The notes beneath the pieces are model-generated. The model had not been told where the DNA came from. It saw only the letters and a list, made by a program, of their open reading frames with translations, and did no database searches. From Roseivirga sp. (GTDB lineage Bacteria > Bacteroidota > Bacteroidia > Cytophagales > Cyclobacteriaceae): a stretch of 64,000 nt of DNA. This document shows positions 8,698 through 18,172 of the stretch, one piece after another. How positions within the stretch are numbered: the stretch's first letter is position 1; the number at the start of each line of letters is the position of its first letter. Both the position numbers and the translations under genes were made by a program. Location of the stretch: assembly GCA_029262895.1 (NCBI GenBank), contig JAJCYM010000043.1, positions 62,001-126,000 on the forward strand, read 5' to 3'.

Positions 8698-8755
8698 GTT
8701 TAATGTTCCACGTTTAAAGTTCGAACTTGAAACATTAAACTTCCAAACTTGAAAC
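8698..8755 (+). repeat. 7-nt-period degenerate repeat array with internal inversion
   Basis: Starting 8 nt after the dioxygenase stop, the sequence runs in roughly 7-nt units of the form GTTTAAT, GTTCCAC, GTTTAAA, GTTCGAA and then switches to the complementary form CTTGAAA, CATTAAA, CTTCCAAA, CTTGAAA. The two halves pair: GTTTAATGTT (8698-8707) is the exact complement of AACATTAAAC (8731-8740). A second array with the same units lies at 45342-45410. Just before it, GGCCT(8684-8688)/AGGCC(8690-8694) forms a small GC hairpin around the stop codon. The array sits between two co-directional genes. Confidence 0.7.
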
Positions 8756-8781
8756 AAATTTAGGGATAGAAACCCTACACC

Positions 8782-10359
8782 ATGAAAAAGACCATACAAA
8801 CTACCCTAAGACCCGAAGAGGCCTATAATCCTGAATTATTTAAGGAGACAATTCTAAAAAGGGCCCATATCCAAGACCCGGCTGCTGAAGTACGTGCTTT
8901 GAAACGATCTATCGATGCGCGGACTCAAAATGTGAAAATCAACATTGAAGCTGAGGTATATTCCAAAGAAGGATTACCACCTCTGATCTCATATTCTAAG
9001 GACTATGCCGATGTTTCCGGTGCCGATCCGGTCATTGTTGTTGGTTGCGGACCAGCCGGTATGTTTGCCGCTTTGCGACTGATTGAGTTAGGAGTGAGGC
9101 CTATTATTATTGAAAGAGGCAGCGATGTAAAAAAACGAAGGAGAGATATTGCCGCTATCAATAAAGAGCACATCGTCAATCCTGAATCCAACTATTGTTT
9201 TGGAGAGGGTGGAGCAGGTACTTATTCTGATGGTAAGCTATATACACGTTCCAAAAAGCGTGGGGATATTCAGAAGAGTTTGGAGATGTTTGTTGCCCAT
9301 GGGGCCACAGAAGAGATATTAGTAGATGCCCACCCTCATATTGGTACCAACAAGCTGCCTAAAGTTGTTGAGGCCATGCGTGAGAGTATTCTCAGAGTCG
9401 GAGGGGAGATATTATTCGATACCAAGGTTACTGATTTCATTCTTGAGAAAGATGAAATGAAAGGAGTAGTGTTGGAAAATGGAGAGAAGATTTTAGCTGC
9501 TGGTGTAATTTTGGCTACTGGTCATTCGGCCAGAGATATCTTTCATTTGCTTCATGCAAAAGAGATTTTGATTGAGGCTAAACCCTTTGCCATAGGAGTG
9601 CGGGTAGAACATCCACAACAGCTAATTGATAAAATTCAATACCATTGTGATGATCGAGGGGCCTATTTACCGGCAGCTTCTTATTCGATGGTTCGTCAAA
9701 CCTATGTTGAAGGTCGCGAACGAGGCGTGTTTTCCTTTTGTATGTGTCCTGGAGGGTTTATTGTTCCAGCGGCCACCGCACCCGGAGAGGTGGTCATGAA
9801 TGGGATGAGCCCCTCCAGAAGAGATTCTAAGTATGCCAACTCAGGCGTTGTAACAGCGATTGAACTAGAGGATCTTGAAGCCTATAAGCAACACGGTCCG
9901 CTGGCCGGGCTCGAGTTCCAAAAAGAACTCGAACAGCGTGCTTGTTCCATGGCAGGAGGAACACAGGCTGCACCAGCACAAAGGTTGATCGACTTCGTTA
10001 AAATGAGACCATCAAGCACGCTGACTGATACATCGTATCAGCCCGGCCTAAGTTCGGTAGATCTGAACCAACTATTGCCTGAAGAAATGGCTTCGAGGTT
10101 AAGAGATGGTTTGAGAGGGTTCGGCAAAAAAATGAAAGGCTACTACACCAACGAAGCTCAAATAGTAGGTACAGAAAGCCGGACTTCATCACCGGTAAGA
10201 ATACCCAGAGATAAGGAGTCCTGTGAACATTTAACCATTAGGCGATTATATCCCTGTGGGGAAGGAGCAGGCTATGCGGGGGGTATACTTTCAGCGGCAA
10301 TGGATGGTCAAAAATGTGCAGAAAAATTAGTTTTTAACTATCTTAAAACCAGAGGTTAA
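8782..10359 (+). CDS. FAD-dependent dehydrogenase of the COG2509 type
   Basis: This 525-residue flavoprotein has an N-terminal alpha/beta region (about 1-80), then a dinucleotide-binding motif VGCGPAGMFAA, an ERG turn at the end of the second strand and a GEGGAGTYSDGKLYTR segment typical of this family. A second FAD-contacting motif, GYAGGILSAAMDG, lies near the C-terminus. Members of COG2509 are widespread, but their substrate is not established. No signal peptide is present, so it is cytoplasmic. The gene follows the dioxygenase gene across a repeat array, and its stop overlaps the 3' end of the convergent thioredoxin-fold gene by 4 bp. A role in aromatic-compound oxidation is possible but unsupported. 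Confidence 0.88.
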   Translation: MKKTIQTTLRPEEAYNPELFKETILKRAHIQDPAAEVRALKRSIDARTQNVKINIEAEVYSKEGLPPLISYSKDYADVSGADPVIVVGCGPAGMFAALRLIELGVRPIIIERGSDVKKRRRDIAAINKEHIVNPESNYCFGEGGAGTYSDGKLYTRSKKRGDIQKSLEMFVAHGATEEILVDAHPHIGTNKLPKVVEAMRESILRVGGEILFDTKVTDFILEKDEMKGVVLENGEKILAAGVILATGHSARDIFHLLHAKEILIEAKPFAIGVRVEHPQQLIDKIQYHCDDRGAYLPAASYSMVRQTYVEGRERGVFSFCMCPGGFIVPAATAPGEVVMNGMSPSRRDSKYANSGVVTAIELEDLEAYKQHGPLAGLEFQKELEQRACSMAGGTQAAPAQRLIDFVKMRPSSTLTDTSYQPGLSSVDLNQLLPEEMASRLRDGLRGFGKKMKGYYTNEAQIVGTESRTSSPVRIPRDKESCEHLTIRRLYPCGEGAGYAGGILSAAMDGQKCAEKLVFNYLKTRG

Positions 10360-11573
10360 TTACCCTCCATCATATCAATAGCTTCAATAAGATTATCGAC
10401 CATCTCTTTTTCATCATCACCAGAACTAAGGTCCTTTGCTTTAGATAACAAATCCTGCGCTGATTTATAGTTGCCAAGCAGGCCGGTGGTATAGCCGAGC
10501 AGGGCAGTCGCTTCAAAATTCTTATTGTCGATGACCAATGATTGGTTTAGCAATTCAGCCGCAAAAGTATACATGGGTTGCTCCTCAAAAGTCTCAATGA
10601 TTTCAAGGGCGTTTTGAAACAAAAAAGCTGGTTGATCCTTTTCCTCCACATGATTATTTAAGTATGCTTTTACCTCGAATTCATACTTCTCTAATTCTGC
10701 ACGTTCTCGATAATAAAGTTTCTTTGTAATGAAGGCTGCCTCCGGCACCTCATAAGCCTCCAGGAATTTGGGCAGGATTTCGATCACCAACCTCTCAAGC
10801 AACGCGGCATCCTCATATTTAATCGCAAGATTCAAGTTATCATTATAGACCGATTTCAGGTAGTCGGTATATTCTGATTTTCCATGAAGTTTTATGATCT
10901 CATCCTCGTGCTCAGAAATATACTTAAATGGTGCCGAAGTCAGATGATTTTGAAATCGAGAAACCAGCCACAAAATTTCAACGTCCTCGTAATCTTCTTT
11001 TTGAAGTTTGTTGATGTAACTGGCCGCAAGAATCTCAGCTTTTTCACGATCAGTCTTTTCAAGGATAGCAATCAGTGCTAATTGCTCTTCTTTGCCAAGT
11101 TCACCATCCGCATATTTGGTGAGTAACGTTGGAAGCGAGTCCCAACTGTCAAAGACATTTTGGCCATACTGCAAAAGCACATTAGCAGGCACGAATCCAT
11201 CAATAGATTCGAAAATCTCTTCTTTAGTTGTAAGAAACAGCAGTTTTGGATAACCCGTGACATCATATCTTTCCGTCAGAGGGTAACCAAATTCAGTTTC
11301 GGCATCAAATTTTATATTAATGAAGTTTTCATTGAAGTAATCGACCACCTTTTGATCTGTATAAACCTCTTTGTCCAGTTTATGGCAGTAGGTGCACCAA
11401 TCAGTATAAATGTCAACAAAGACGAGCTTGTTTTGGCTTTTTGCCAGCGCAAAGGCGCTATCCCATTCTGCTCGGTTCGTGATTTCCAGAAACTTAATTT
11501 CATTGGCTAATGCAAGCGGTTTAGCTGCAACCAGCACCAATAGACTTGCCCATATGTAATTTGGAACTCTCAT
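10356..11573 (-). CDS. secreted thioredoxin-fold protein with helical repeat tail
   Basis: This 405-residue protein has an N-terminal signal peptide (hydrophobic about 8-23). A thioredoxin domain follows, with DIYTDWCTYC giving a CxxC pair at Cys60 and Cys63. The cis-Pro region is GYPKLLF. After about residue 155 the chain is all-helical and acidic with TPR-like segments, including ALLGYTTGLLGNYKSAQDLLSKA near the end. Proteins of this build in Bacteroidota act in the periplasm as disulfide reductases or redox partners, but the client is unknown. The gene converges on the COG2509 flavoprotein with a 4-bp overlap at the stops. The ATG at 11573 is clear. Confidence 0.85.
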   Translation of the reverse strand: MRVPNYIWASLLVLVAAKPLALANEIKFLEITNRAEWDSAFALAKSQNKLVFVDIYTDWCTYCHKLDKEVYTDQKVVDYFNENFINIKFDAETEFGYPLTERYDVTGYPKLLFLTTKEEIFESIDGFVPANVLLQYGQNVFDSWDSLPTLLTKYADGELGKEEQLALIAILEKTDREKAEILAASYINKLQKEDYEDVEILWLVSRFQNHLTSAPFKYISEHEDEIIKLHGKSEYTDYLKSVYNDNLNLAIKYEDAALLERLVIEILPKFLEAYEVPEAAFITKKLYYRERAELEKYEFEVKAYLNNHVEEKDQPAFLFQNALEIIETFEEQPMYTFAAELLNQSLVIDNKNFEATALLGYTTGLLGNYKSAQDLLSKAKDLSSGDDEKEMVDNLIEAIDMMEGN

Positions 11574-11673
11574 GACCCCTATCTGCGTTTCACCATTTTA
11601 ACGGGCATTTACTTGTTTCATTATAAATGCAAAATTAGTAAACTCCGTTTCAATTCACTGTTAATTCTTGTTA

Positions 11674-12039
11674 ATGCAAAAGACAGTAATCATAGGGAGC
11701 ACAACAAGTCCATGGAAATATGCTCAGCAGGCGGCAGGTATGCTTGATCAGGCTGGTCACCCCTTTATTCCACTTGGAGTTCAGAACGGTCAAGTATTGG
11801 GTGAGGACATCTTGAATATTTACGATCAGCCGGCAATCGAAAATGTCCATACTATCACACTTTATATCAATCCAAATAAACAAAAGCAGTGGTATAATTA
11901 CATGATTTCACTTCGTCCAAAAAGGATAATCTTTAATCCGGGAACTGAAAATCAGGAGTTTAAATCAATGGCCGAAAAAGAGGGGATAGAATGTCTCGAA
12001 GCATGTACATTAGTTATGCTTTCAATCGGCAATTTCTAA
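11674..12039 (+). CDS. CoA-binding (YccU-type) domain protein
   Basis: This 121-residue protein consists only of a Rossmann-like CoA_binding_2 domain: an N-terminal TVIIGSTTSPWKYA nucleotide-binding loop, a central NVHTITLYINPNK strand-turn, RPKRIIFNPGTEN and a C-terminal CTLVMLSIGNF. I chose the ATG at 11674 because the first hydrophobic strand begins immediately after it; a TTG two codons upstream is less likely. The family is related to the CoA-binding domain of succinyl-CoA synthetase, and its cellular role is not settled. It lies directly upstream of gyrB on the same strand, with a 108-bp gap. Confidence 0.85.
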   Translation: MQKTVIIGSTTSPWKYAQQAAGMLDQAGHPFIPLGVQNGQVLGEDILNIYDQPAIENVHTITLYINPNKQKQWYNYMISLRPKRIIFNPGTENQEFKSMAEKEGIECLEACTLVMLSIGNF

Positions 12040-12066
12040 GTAAAAATTCACTATATTCGTGCGTGA

Positions 12067-14106
<2,040 letters not shown>

Positions 14107-14120
14107 TATCGGGGCTTGAG

Positions 14121-15023
14121 TCAGAATTTAATATCCAGCTTGGTGAAGTTTCGCTCATAGAGCATATGCATTAGTCCGTCCTTCAGGCCAACATCGGGAA
14201 CAATGATCTTTTTGCACTTTGCAGATTTCATGGCGTGTAGATAAAGACTAATAGCTGGAAGGATTACATCTGCACGATCTGGGTTTAACTGCAATTGATG
14301 TTCCCTTTGTTCAAGAGAAAAGGAGGAGACGTAATCCTGTATGTCCAGAATATCCGTGACCGACAAAGTACGATCATTCTTATCTCTGCCAGTCAGGTCA
14401 AAAACCTTATTGATGTTACCTCCCGTACCCACTGCCACCACATTTTCAAAGTCTTTGGTGTATTTTTGTGTCCAGTCCGTAACAGCCTGAAGAGCAATTA
14501 GATGGGCATCTGATTCTAAAGTACGCACTGAACCCATTTTGAATGATTTGGAGTGTTGTTTTTCGCCTTTAGAAATAACATTGAGTTCGGTACTACCGCC
14601 TCCCACATCGATATGCAGATAGTTGTTGGCGTCCAATTTCTTCATCACCACTTTGTTGATTAAATGAGCTTCCTTGTTACCATCTATGATATGAATCTTA
14701 AGCCCTAGCAATTGATTGACCCGCTCTGCGATGCTGTGTCCGTTATTTGATTCGCGCATGGCGGAGGTGGCACAGGCATAGTAGTCGTCCACTTCATATA
14801 GGTCTATTAAAAGTTTGAAAGCATGCATTACTTTAAAAAACTGCTCTTCCTTCTTAGGCCCGATTTCCTTGTACTTGAAAACGTCCTGCCCCAACCTTAA
14901 TGGGAAACGGACATACTCTAGCTTTTTAAAAGTGTGTGTGTCATTATAGGTGATGACATTGGTGACTTGAAAACGTATGGCGTTTGAGCCTATGTCAATT
15001 GCAGCTAGCTTCAATTTGTCCAC
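14121..15023 (-). CDS. Ppx/GppA family phosphatase
   Basis: This is an exopolyphosphatase or pppGpp phosphatase of the ASKHA fold. The 300-residue protein contains the N-terminal phosphate loop DIGSNAIRF (about 9-17), the conserved TSAMRESNNG stretch and the second glycine loop IDVGGGSTEL (about 138-147), followed by the GTGGNINK nucleotide-contacting turn. It is a short, single-module form without the C-terminal HD-like domain of Escherichia coli Ppx and GppA, as is common in Bacteroidota. The start is GTG at 15023: the frame upstream is closed and no ATG is available near it. Polyphosphate and pppGpp hydrolysis cannot be told apart from the sequence. Confidence 0.9.
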   Translation of the reverse strand: MDKLKLAAIDIGSNAIRFQVTNVITYNDTHTFKKLEYVRFPLRLGQDVFKYKEIGPKKEEQFFKVMHAFKLLIDLYEVDDYYACATSAMRESNNGHSIAERVNQLLGLKIHIIDGNKEAHLINKVVMKKLDANNYLHIDVGGGSTELNVISKGEKQHSKSFKMGSVRTLESDAHLIALQAVTDWTQKYTKDFENVVAVGTGGNINKVFDLTGRDKNDRTLSVTDILDIQDYVSSFSLEQREHQLQLNPDRADVILPAISLYLHAMKSAKCKKIIVPDVGLKDGLMHMLYERNFTKLDIKF

Positions 15024-15100
15024 TTTATTGTAAGCCCAAAATTAAGAATTCTAAAGGGATAGGAATCTAATTTCTTAATTAGAAAATCTGCATCTGAAAT

Positions 15101-15140
15101 ACGCAACAATGTTGCAAATATTAATGCAACATTGTTGCGT
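15101..15140. promoter_or_regulatory. double palindrome, candidate repressor operator
   Basis: Two 15-nt arms, 15101-15115 and 15126-15140, are perfect inverted copies around a 10-nt AT spacer. Each arm also contains a nearly symmetric 13-mer, GCAACAATGTTGC and GCAACATTGTTGC, 23 bp apart start to start. This is the appearance of two adjacent dimer sites for a helix-turn-helix repressor. The right-hand site covers the TTG that I take as the -33 element of the lipoprotein promoter, so binding would be expected to block transcription. The regulator is not identified in the window. Confidence 0.65.
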
Positions 15141-15165
15141 TTAATAAAAAAGCGTTATACATTAG
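15135..15165 (+). promoter_or_regulatory. candidate promoter of the LVIVD lipoprotein pair
   Basis: TTG at 15135-15137 and TACATTAG at 15158-15165 are 20 bp apart. They match the Bacteroidota housekeeping pattern of a TTG-containing -33 box and a TAnnTTTG -7 box (one mismatch in the latter). Transcription would start around 15172, about 11 bp before the ATG at 15183. The -33 box lies inside the double palindrome. Confidence 0.4.
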
Positions 15166-15182
15166 ATACAAACTAACTAATC

Positions 15183-15740
15183 ATGAAAGAACAACCTTTT
15201 AAAATGCTGTTGCTGGCGACAGTGTGTATTGTCATGTTCTCGGCCTGTTGGGGTTTTTATCCTGACGATCCCGCAATAGAATACCCAGAAGGAGAGCAAG
15301 AGGGCTACCAGCCAATTTATGCACAGGAATCAGACCTTGAAGTAAAGTTGACCGAACCAAGAGAGATTCTGCTACCAGGCAAAATTTATACAAAAAACGA
15401 CTTCTTGTTTTTAATCGAACCAAACATTGGAATCCATATCATGGATAACTCGAATCTGGAGACGCCTGAAAAAATTGGTTTTCTGGAGGTAATGGGAGTG
15501 ACCGATATGGCAATTCGGAATAATGTTCTTTACGTCAACCAGTATAGCGATTTAGTAGCTGTGGATATATCGGATATCAATGATGTGAAAACGAAGTCGC
15601 GGGAGCACGATGTTCTGGCTGTTAATGGCGGACTGATGTACCCTCCGCAGTATGGTCATTTCTATGAGTGCCCGGATAGAACAAAAGGAATTGTAATAGG
15701 ATGGAAATTCACAACCATCGATAGCCCTCAATGTTTCTAA
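15183..15740 (+). CDS. LVIVD-type lipoprotein
   Basis: This 185-residue protein has an N-terminal lipoprotein signal (MLLLATVCIVMFSAC, Cys at about 22), so it should be anchored in the outer or inner membrane. The middle carries two LVIVD-like beta-propeller segments, recognisable as NIGIHIMDNSNLETPEKIGFL and the following VTDMAIRNNVLYVNQYSDLVAVDIS. A full propeller would need more blades, so this protein is short. It is followed 10 bp later by a second lipoprotein of the same type, and the two probably form an operon under the double-palindrome operator. Function unknown; such proteins are usually surface-exposed. Confidence 0.82.
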   Translation: MKEQPFKMLLLATVCIVMFSACWGFYPDDPAIEYPEGEQEGYQPIYAQESDLEVKLTEPREILLPGKIYTKNDFLFLIEPNIGIHIMDNSNLETPEKIGFLEVMGVTDMAIRNNVLYVNQYSDLVAVDISDINDVKTKSREHDVLAVNGGLMYPPQYGHFYECPDRTKGIVIGWKFTTIDSPQCF

Positions 15741-15750
15741 AGAGATTATT

Positions 15751-16500
15751 ATGAAAAAGCTACTAACCATTTTCATCACCATTTTGATTATAACTTCATG
15801 CGAGGATGGAGACATATCATCTTCCTCTTTTGCTGGCACTGGCACAGGTGGATCGCTGGCCTCCTTTATGGTAACGGGTAAAAACTTGTACGTATTGGCT
15901 GGAAGTCAATTGAAGACCTTTAATGTGGAGGAGGGGGATGGCTTAGAGCAAAAGTCAACCTTGTATCTTCCAAGTTGGCTGGAGACCATCTTTTTATACG
16001 AAACCAGACTGTTCGTTGGAAGCAACAACGCAGTTCACTTTCTTGATATTGATGACACTGATAATCCGGTATACATTTCTTCCTGGCAACATGTTACTTC
16101 CTGTGATCCTGTTGTAGCCAGACACGGTATTGCCTACTCTACCATCAGAGTCACTGACTGCAGGTCAGGCAGACCTGAAACACGCGATCAACTTGATGTA
16201 ATCAACATTAAAGATATACGTAACCCAACGTTGTTAAACTCCCAGCAGTTGGATACCCCATTTGGTCTGGCAATCACAGCCAATTACCTTTTTGTTTGTG
16301 AACAAGGTGGTATCTCAGTATTTGATAATAGCGATCCGGAGAATCCGGTTTGGCGATACAATGCTAAACTGGGTGAGGGAGTGGCTAAGGACATTATCGT
16401 TCGAAATGGGCATCTTATTGTGGTCACCACTGAAGGTATATTTAATGTTTCGGTTGATGATGATGGGATGCTAACGCAAAGGGGGCGAATTACGGATTAA
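15751..16500 (+). CDS. LVIVD repeat lipoprotein
   Basis: This 249-residue lipoprotein has the signal MKKLLTIFITILIITSC with the lipobox Cys at 17, a Ser/Gly-rich linker, and four to five beta-propeller-like repeats. In each, a strand of the type NNAVHFLDIDD or GGISVFDNSD is followed by P-x-Y/W and a short strand, the LVIVD repeat pattern. A Cys pair near residues 117 and 130 could form a disulfide. It is co-transcribed with the shorter LVIVD lipoprotein 10 bp upstream. The family is common in Bacteroidota outer-membrane and surface proteins, but no specific function is known. Confidence 0.83.
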   Translation: MKKLLTIFITILIITSCEDGDISSSSFAGTGTGGSLASFMVTGKNLYVLAGSQLKTFNVEEGDGLEQKSTLYLPSWLETIFLYETRLFVGSNNAVHFLDIDDTDNPVYISSWQHVTSCDPVVARHGIAYSTIRVTDCRSGRPETRDQLDVINIKDIRNPTLLNSQQLDTPFGLAITANYLFVCEQGGISVFDNSDPENPVWRYNAKLGEGVAKDIIVRNGHLIVVTTEGIFNVSVDDDGMLTQRGRITD

Positions 16501-16598
16501 TACCATCCGGCTTATAATAGTTAAGAATTTTTTAGTGCCGCAATTGATTTGCAGCACTTTTTCATGGTATTTCCCATTTTATCCTCTTACTTGCAGTG

Positions 16599-16699
16599 CT
16601 TATCAAGAAAGACTGAGGGATTAGGCCCTATGAAGTCTTAGCAACCTGGATAATACCTGGTGCTACTTCCTAACTCCGAACCAACGGAGTAGAGATGAG
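16599..16699 (+). ncRNA. SAM-I (S-box) riboswitch
   Basis: The leader of the methionine operon has the S-box landmarks in order. The P1 strand CTTATC (16599-16604) pairs with GATGAG (16694-16699). It is followed by AAGAAAGACTGAGGGA, the GGCCCTATGAAG core, the AGCAACCT element, the P3 hairpin CCTGGATAATACCTGG, and a P4 hairpin made by ACTCCG and CGGAGT. SAM binding stabilises P1 and usually shuts off the downstream genes, here metH, the S23-like genes and metF. The segment from 16700 to 16748 would contain the expression platform; no strong terminator is visible there, so control of translation initiation at the GTG is likely. Confidence 0.92.
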
Positions 16700-16748
16700 A
16701 TTAGAGAGACTCCCTTTACATTTCTCGGTAAGCCTAAAGAACTAGAAA

Positions 16749-17771
16749 GTGGCTTACGATATTCAAGATATACTTAAAGAAAGAATCCTTGTACTTGATG
16801 GTGCAATGGGTACGATGATTCAGCGACATACGCTGGAGGAAGAAGATTTTAGAGGCGAGCGATTTAAGGATCATACGCATCCATTAAAGGGTAATAATGA
16901 CCTGCTCTCCATCACACGCCCGGACATCATTAAGGAGATACATGCCCTATACTATGAGGCCGGTGCTGATTTTGCTGAGACCAATACCTTTAGCGGAACC
17001 ACCATTGCCCAAGCAGACTATCATCTTGAAGAGGCTGTTTACGACATCAATTATCAGTCTGCTAAAATTGCCAGAGAGGTGGCTGATGAATTCACAGAAA
17101 GGGAGCCACACAAGCCAAGATTTGTAATAGGCGCAATGGGGCCCACCAACAGAACTGCATCTCTTTCACCAGATGTAAATGACCCTGGTTTCAGAGCAGT
17201 GAGCTTTGATGATTTGCGAGTAGCCTATAAGCAGCAAGCCGAAGCCCTGCTGGATGGCGGAGCAGATATCCTTTTGGTGGAGACCGTTTTCGATACCCTC
17301 AACGCTAAGGCAGCCGTTTTTGCCATTGAAGAAGTATTCGAGGAAAGAGATAAAAAATGGCCAGTAATGGTTTCCGGTACAATCACTGACGCCAGTGGTA
17401 GAACATTATCCGGACAAACCACAGAGGCCTTTTTGGTTTCACTGTCACATGTGCCACTCCTGAGTATCGGACTCAATTGTGCTTTGGGTGCTGAACAACT
17501 CAGGCCCTATATACAAACACTTTCAAAAAAGGCGCCCTTCCATGTGAGTGCACACCCAAATGCGGGGCTACCCAATGAATTTGGTGAGTACGATCAGTCT
17601 CCTGAAGAAATGGCCGAATTGATCGATGGATTCTTGGCTGACAATTTCTTGAACATCGTGGGTGGCTGTTGTGGTACTACGCCTGATCATATAAGGTTGA
17701 TTGCTGAGGCGGCAACTAAGCATAAACCAAGAGTACTAGATAGTCAATTGTCAATAGTCGATAGTCAATAG
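16749..17771 (+). CDS. metH: methionine synthase, homocysteine-binding half
   Basis: This 340-residue protein is the N-terminal homocysteine S-methyltransferase domain of cobalamin-dependent methionine synthase, encoded as a separate gene. It shows DGAMGTMIQ at 17-25 and the three zinc ligands Cys244 (GLNCALG), Cys307 and Cys308 (GGCCGT) that activate homocysteine. The start is GTG at 16749, 49 bp after the SAM-I riboswitch. The last dozen codons ([12 protein letters not shown] and the TAG stop) are written in 7-nt repeat sequence, so the natural C-terminus has been replaced by repeat-encoded residues. The other domains are encoded at 18170-20860. Split MetH proteins are known in Bacteroidota, so the split itself is not a defect. 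Confidence 0.94.
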   Translation: MAYDIQDILKERILVLDGAMGTMIQRHTLEEEDFRGERFKDHTHPLKGNNDLLSITRPDIIKEIHALYYEAGADFAETNTFSGTTIAQADYHLEEAVYDINYQSAKIAREVADEFTEREPHKPRFVIGAMGPTNRTASLSPDVNDPGFRAVSFDDLRVAYKQQAEALLDGGADILLVETVFDTLNAKAAVFAIEEVFEERDKKWPVMVSGTITDASGRTLSGQTTEAFLVSLSHVPLLSIGLNCALGAEQLRPYIQTLSKKAPFHVSAHPNAGLPNEFGEYDQSPEEMAELIDGFLADNFLNIVGGCCGTTPDHIRLIAEAATKHKPRVLDSQLSIVDSQ

Positions 17772-17777
17772 TTTGTT
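17738..17777 (+). repeat. left 7-nt-period array flanking S23-like gene 1
   Basis: Units AGATAGT, CAATTGT, CAATAGT, CGATAGT, CAATAGT run head to tail. They encode the last residues and the stop of the metH N-terminal half, and end 6 bp before the ATG of the four-helix-bundle gene. The array at 18131-18172 is its inverted counterpart: CATAGTCGATGG read on the complementary strand matches AATAGTCGATAG here. Confidence 0.7.
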
Positions 17778-18131
17778 ATGGCATTTAAGTTCGAAAATCT
17801 CAAAGTATGGCAGCGAGCAGTTGATTTAACTGGTGAAGTGGACGAACTAACCAAGTCTTTTCCGAAAGAGGAGCTTTACGTTTTGACATCACAAATGAAA
17901 CGCGCTACCGACTCGATTGCGCTTAATATCGGAGAGGGTAGTACAGGACAGACAGACAAAGAATTTAATAGATTTTTAGGCATTGCTTTAAGGTCAGCAA
18001 TAGAAGTCATAACCTGCTTATATGTTGGGAGAAGAAGGAAGATCATCCAACAAGCTGATTTTGAGAAGTTCTACAATGAGCTGACTGAAATCATAAAAAT
18101 GATTCAAGCATTAAGAAACAGTCTAAAGTAA
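17778..18131 (+). CDS. S23-type four-helix-bundle protein 1
   Basis: This 117-residue protein belongs to the 23S rRNA intervening-sequence (S23, TIGR02436/PF05635) family. Visible hallmarks are [13 protein letters not shown] at the start, [19 protein letters not shown] in the middle (family pattern LxxQxRRAxxSIxxNIAEG) and [19 protein letters not shown]. Family members form pentameric four-helix bundles; their biochemical role is unknown, though some are encoded in rRNA intervening sequences and relatives act in diversity-generating retroelements. Here the gene interrupts the metH operon and is framed by inverted 7-nt-period arrays. It shares only family-level similarity with the second copy at 20944, so the two are not a recent duplication. 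Confidence 0.9.
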   Translation: MAFKFENLKVWQRAVDLTGEVDELTKSFPKEELYVLTSQMKRATDSIALNIGEGSTGQTDKEFNRFLGIALRSAIEVITCLYVGRRRKIIQQADFEKFYNELTEIIKMIQALRNSLK

Positions 18132-18172
18132 ACTATAGACCATCGACTATGGTCTATGGACTTTTAACTATG
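18131..18172 (+). repeat. right 7-nt-period array flanking S23-like gene 1
   Basis: Units ACTATAG, ACCATCG, ACTATGG, TCTATGG, ACTTTTA, ACTATG continue from the stop of the S23-like gene to the ATG of the metH C-terminal half, whose start codon is part of the last unit. The array is the imperfect complement of the one at 17738-17777, so the two could pair in the mRNA with the S23-like gene in the loop. Confidence 0.7.

Noticed and set aside
12033-12059. Promoter for gyrB (TATATTCG at 12052)
   Set aside because: Only one mismatch in the -7 box but the -33 partner is at the wrong spacing, so I did not list it as supported.
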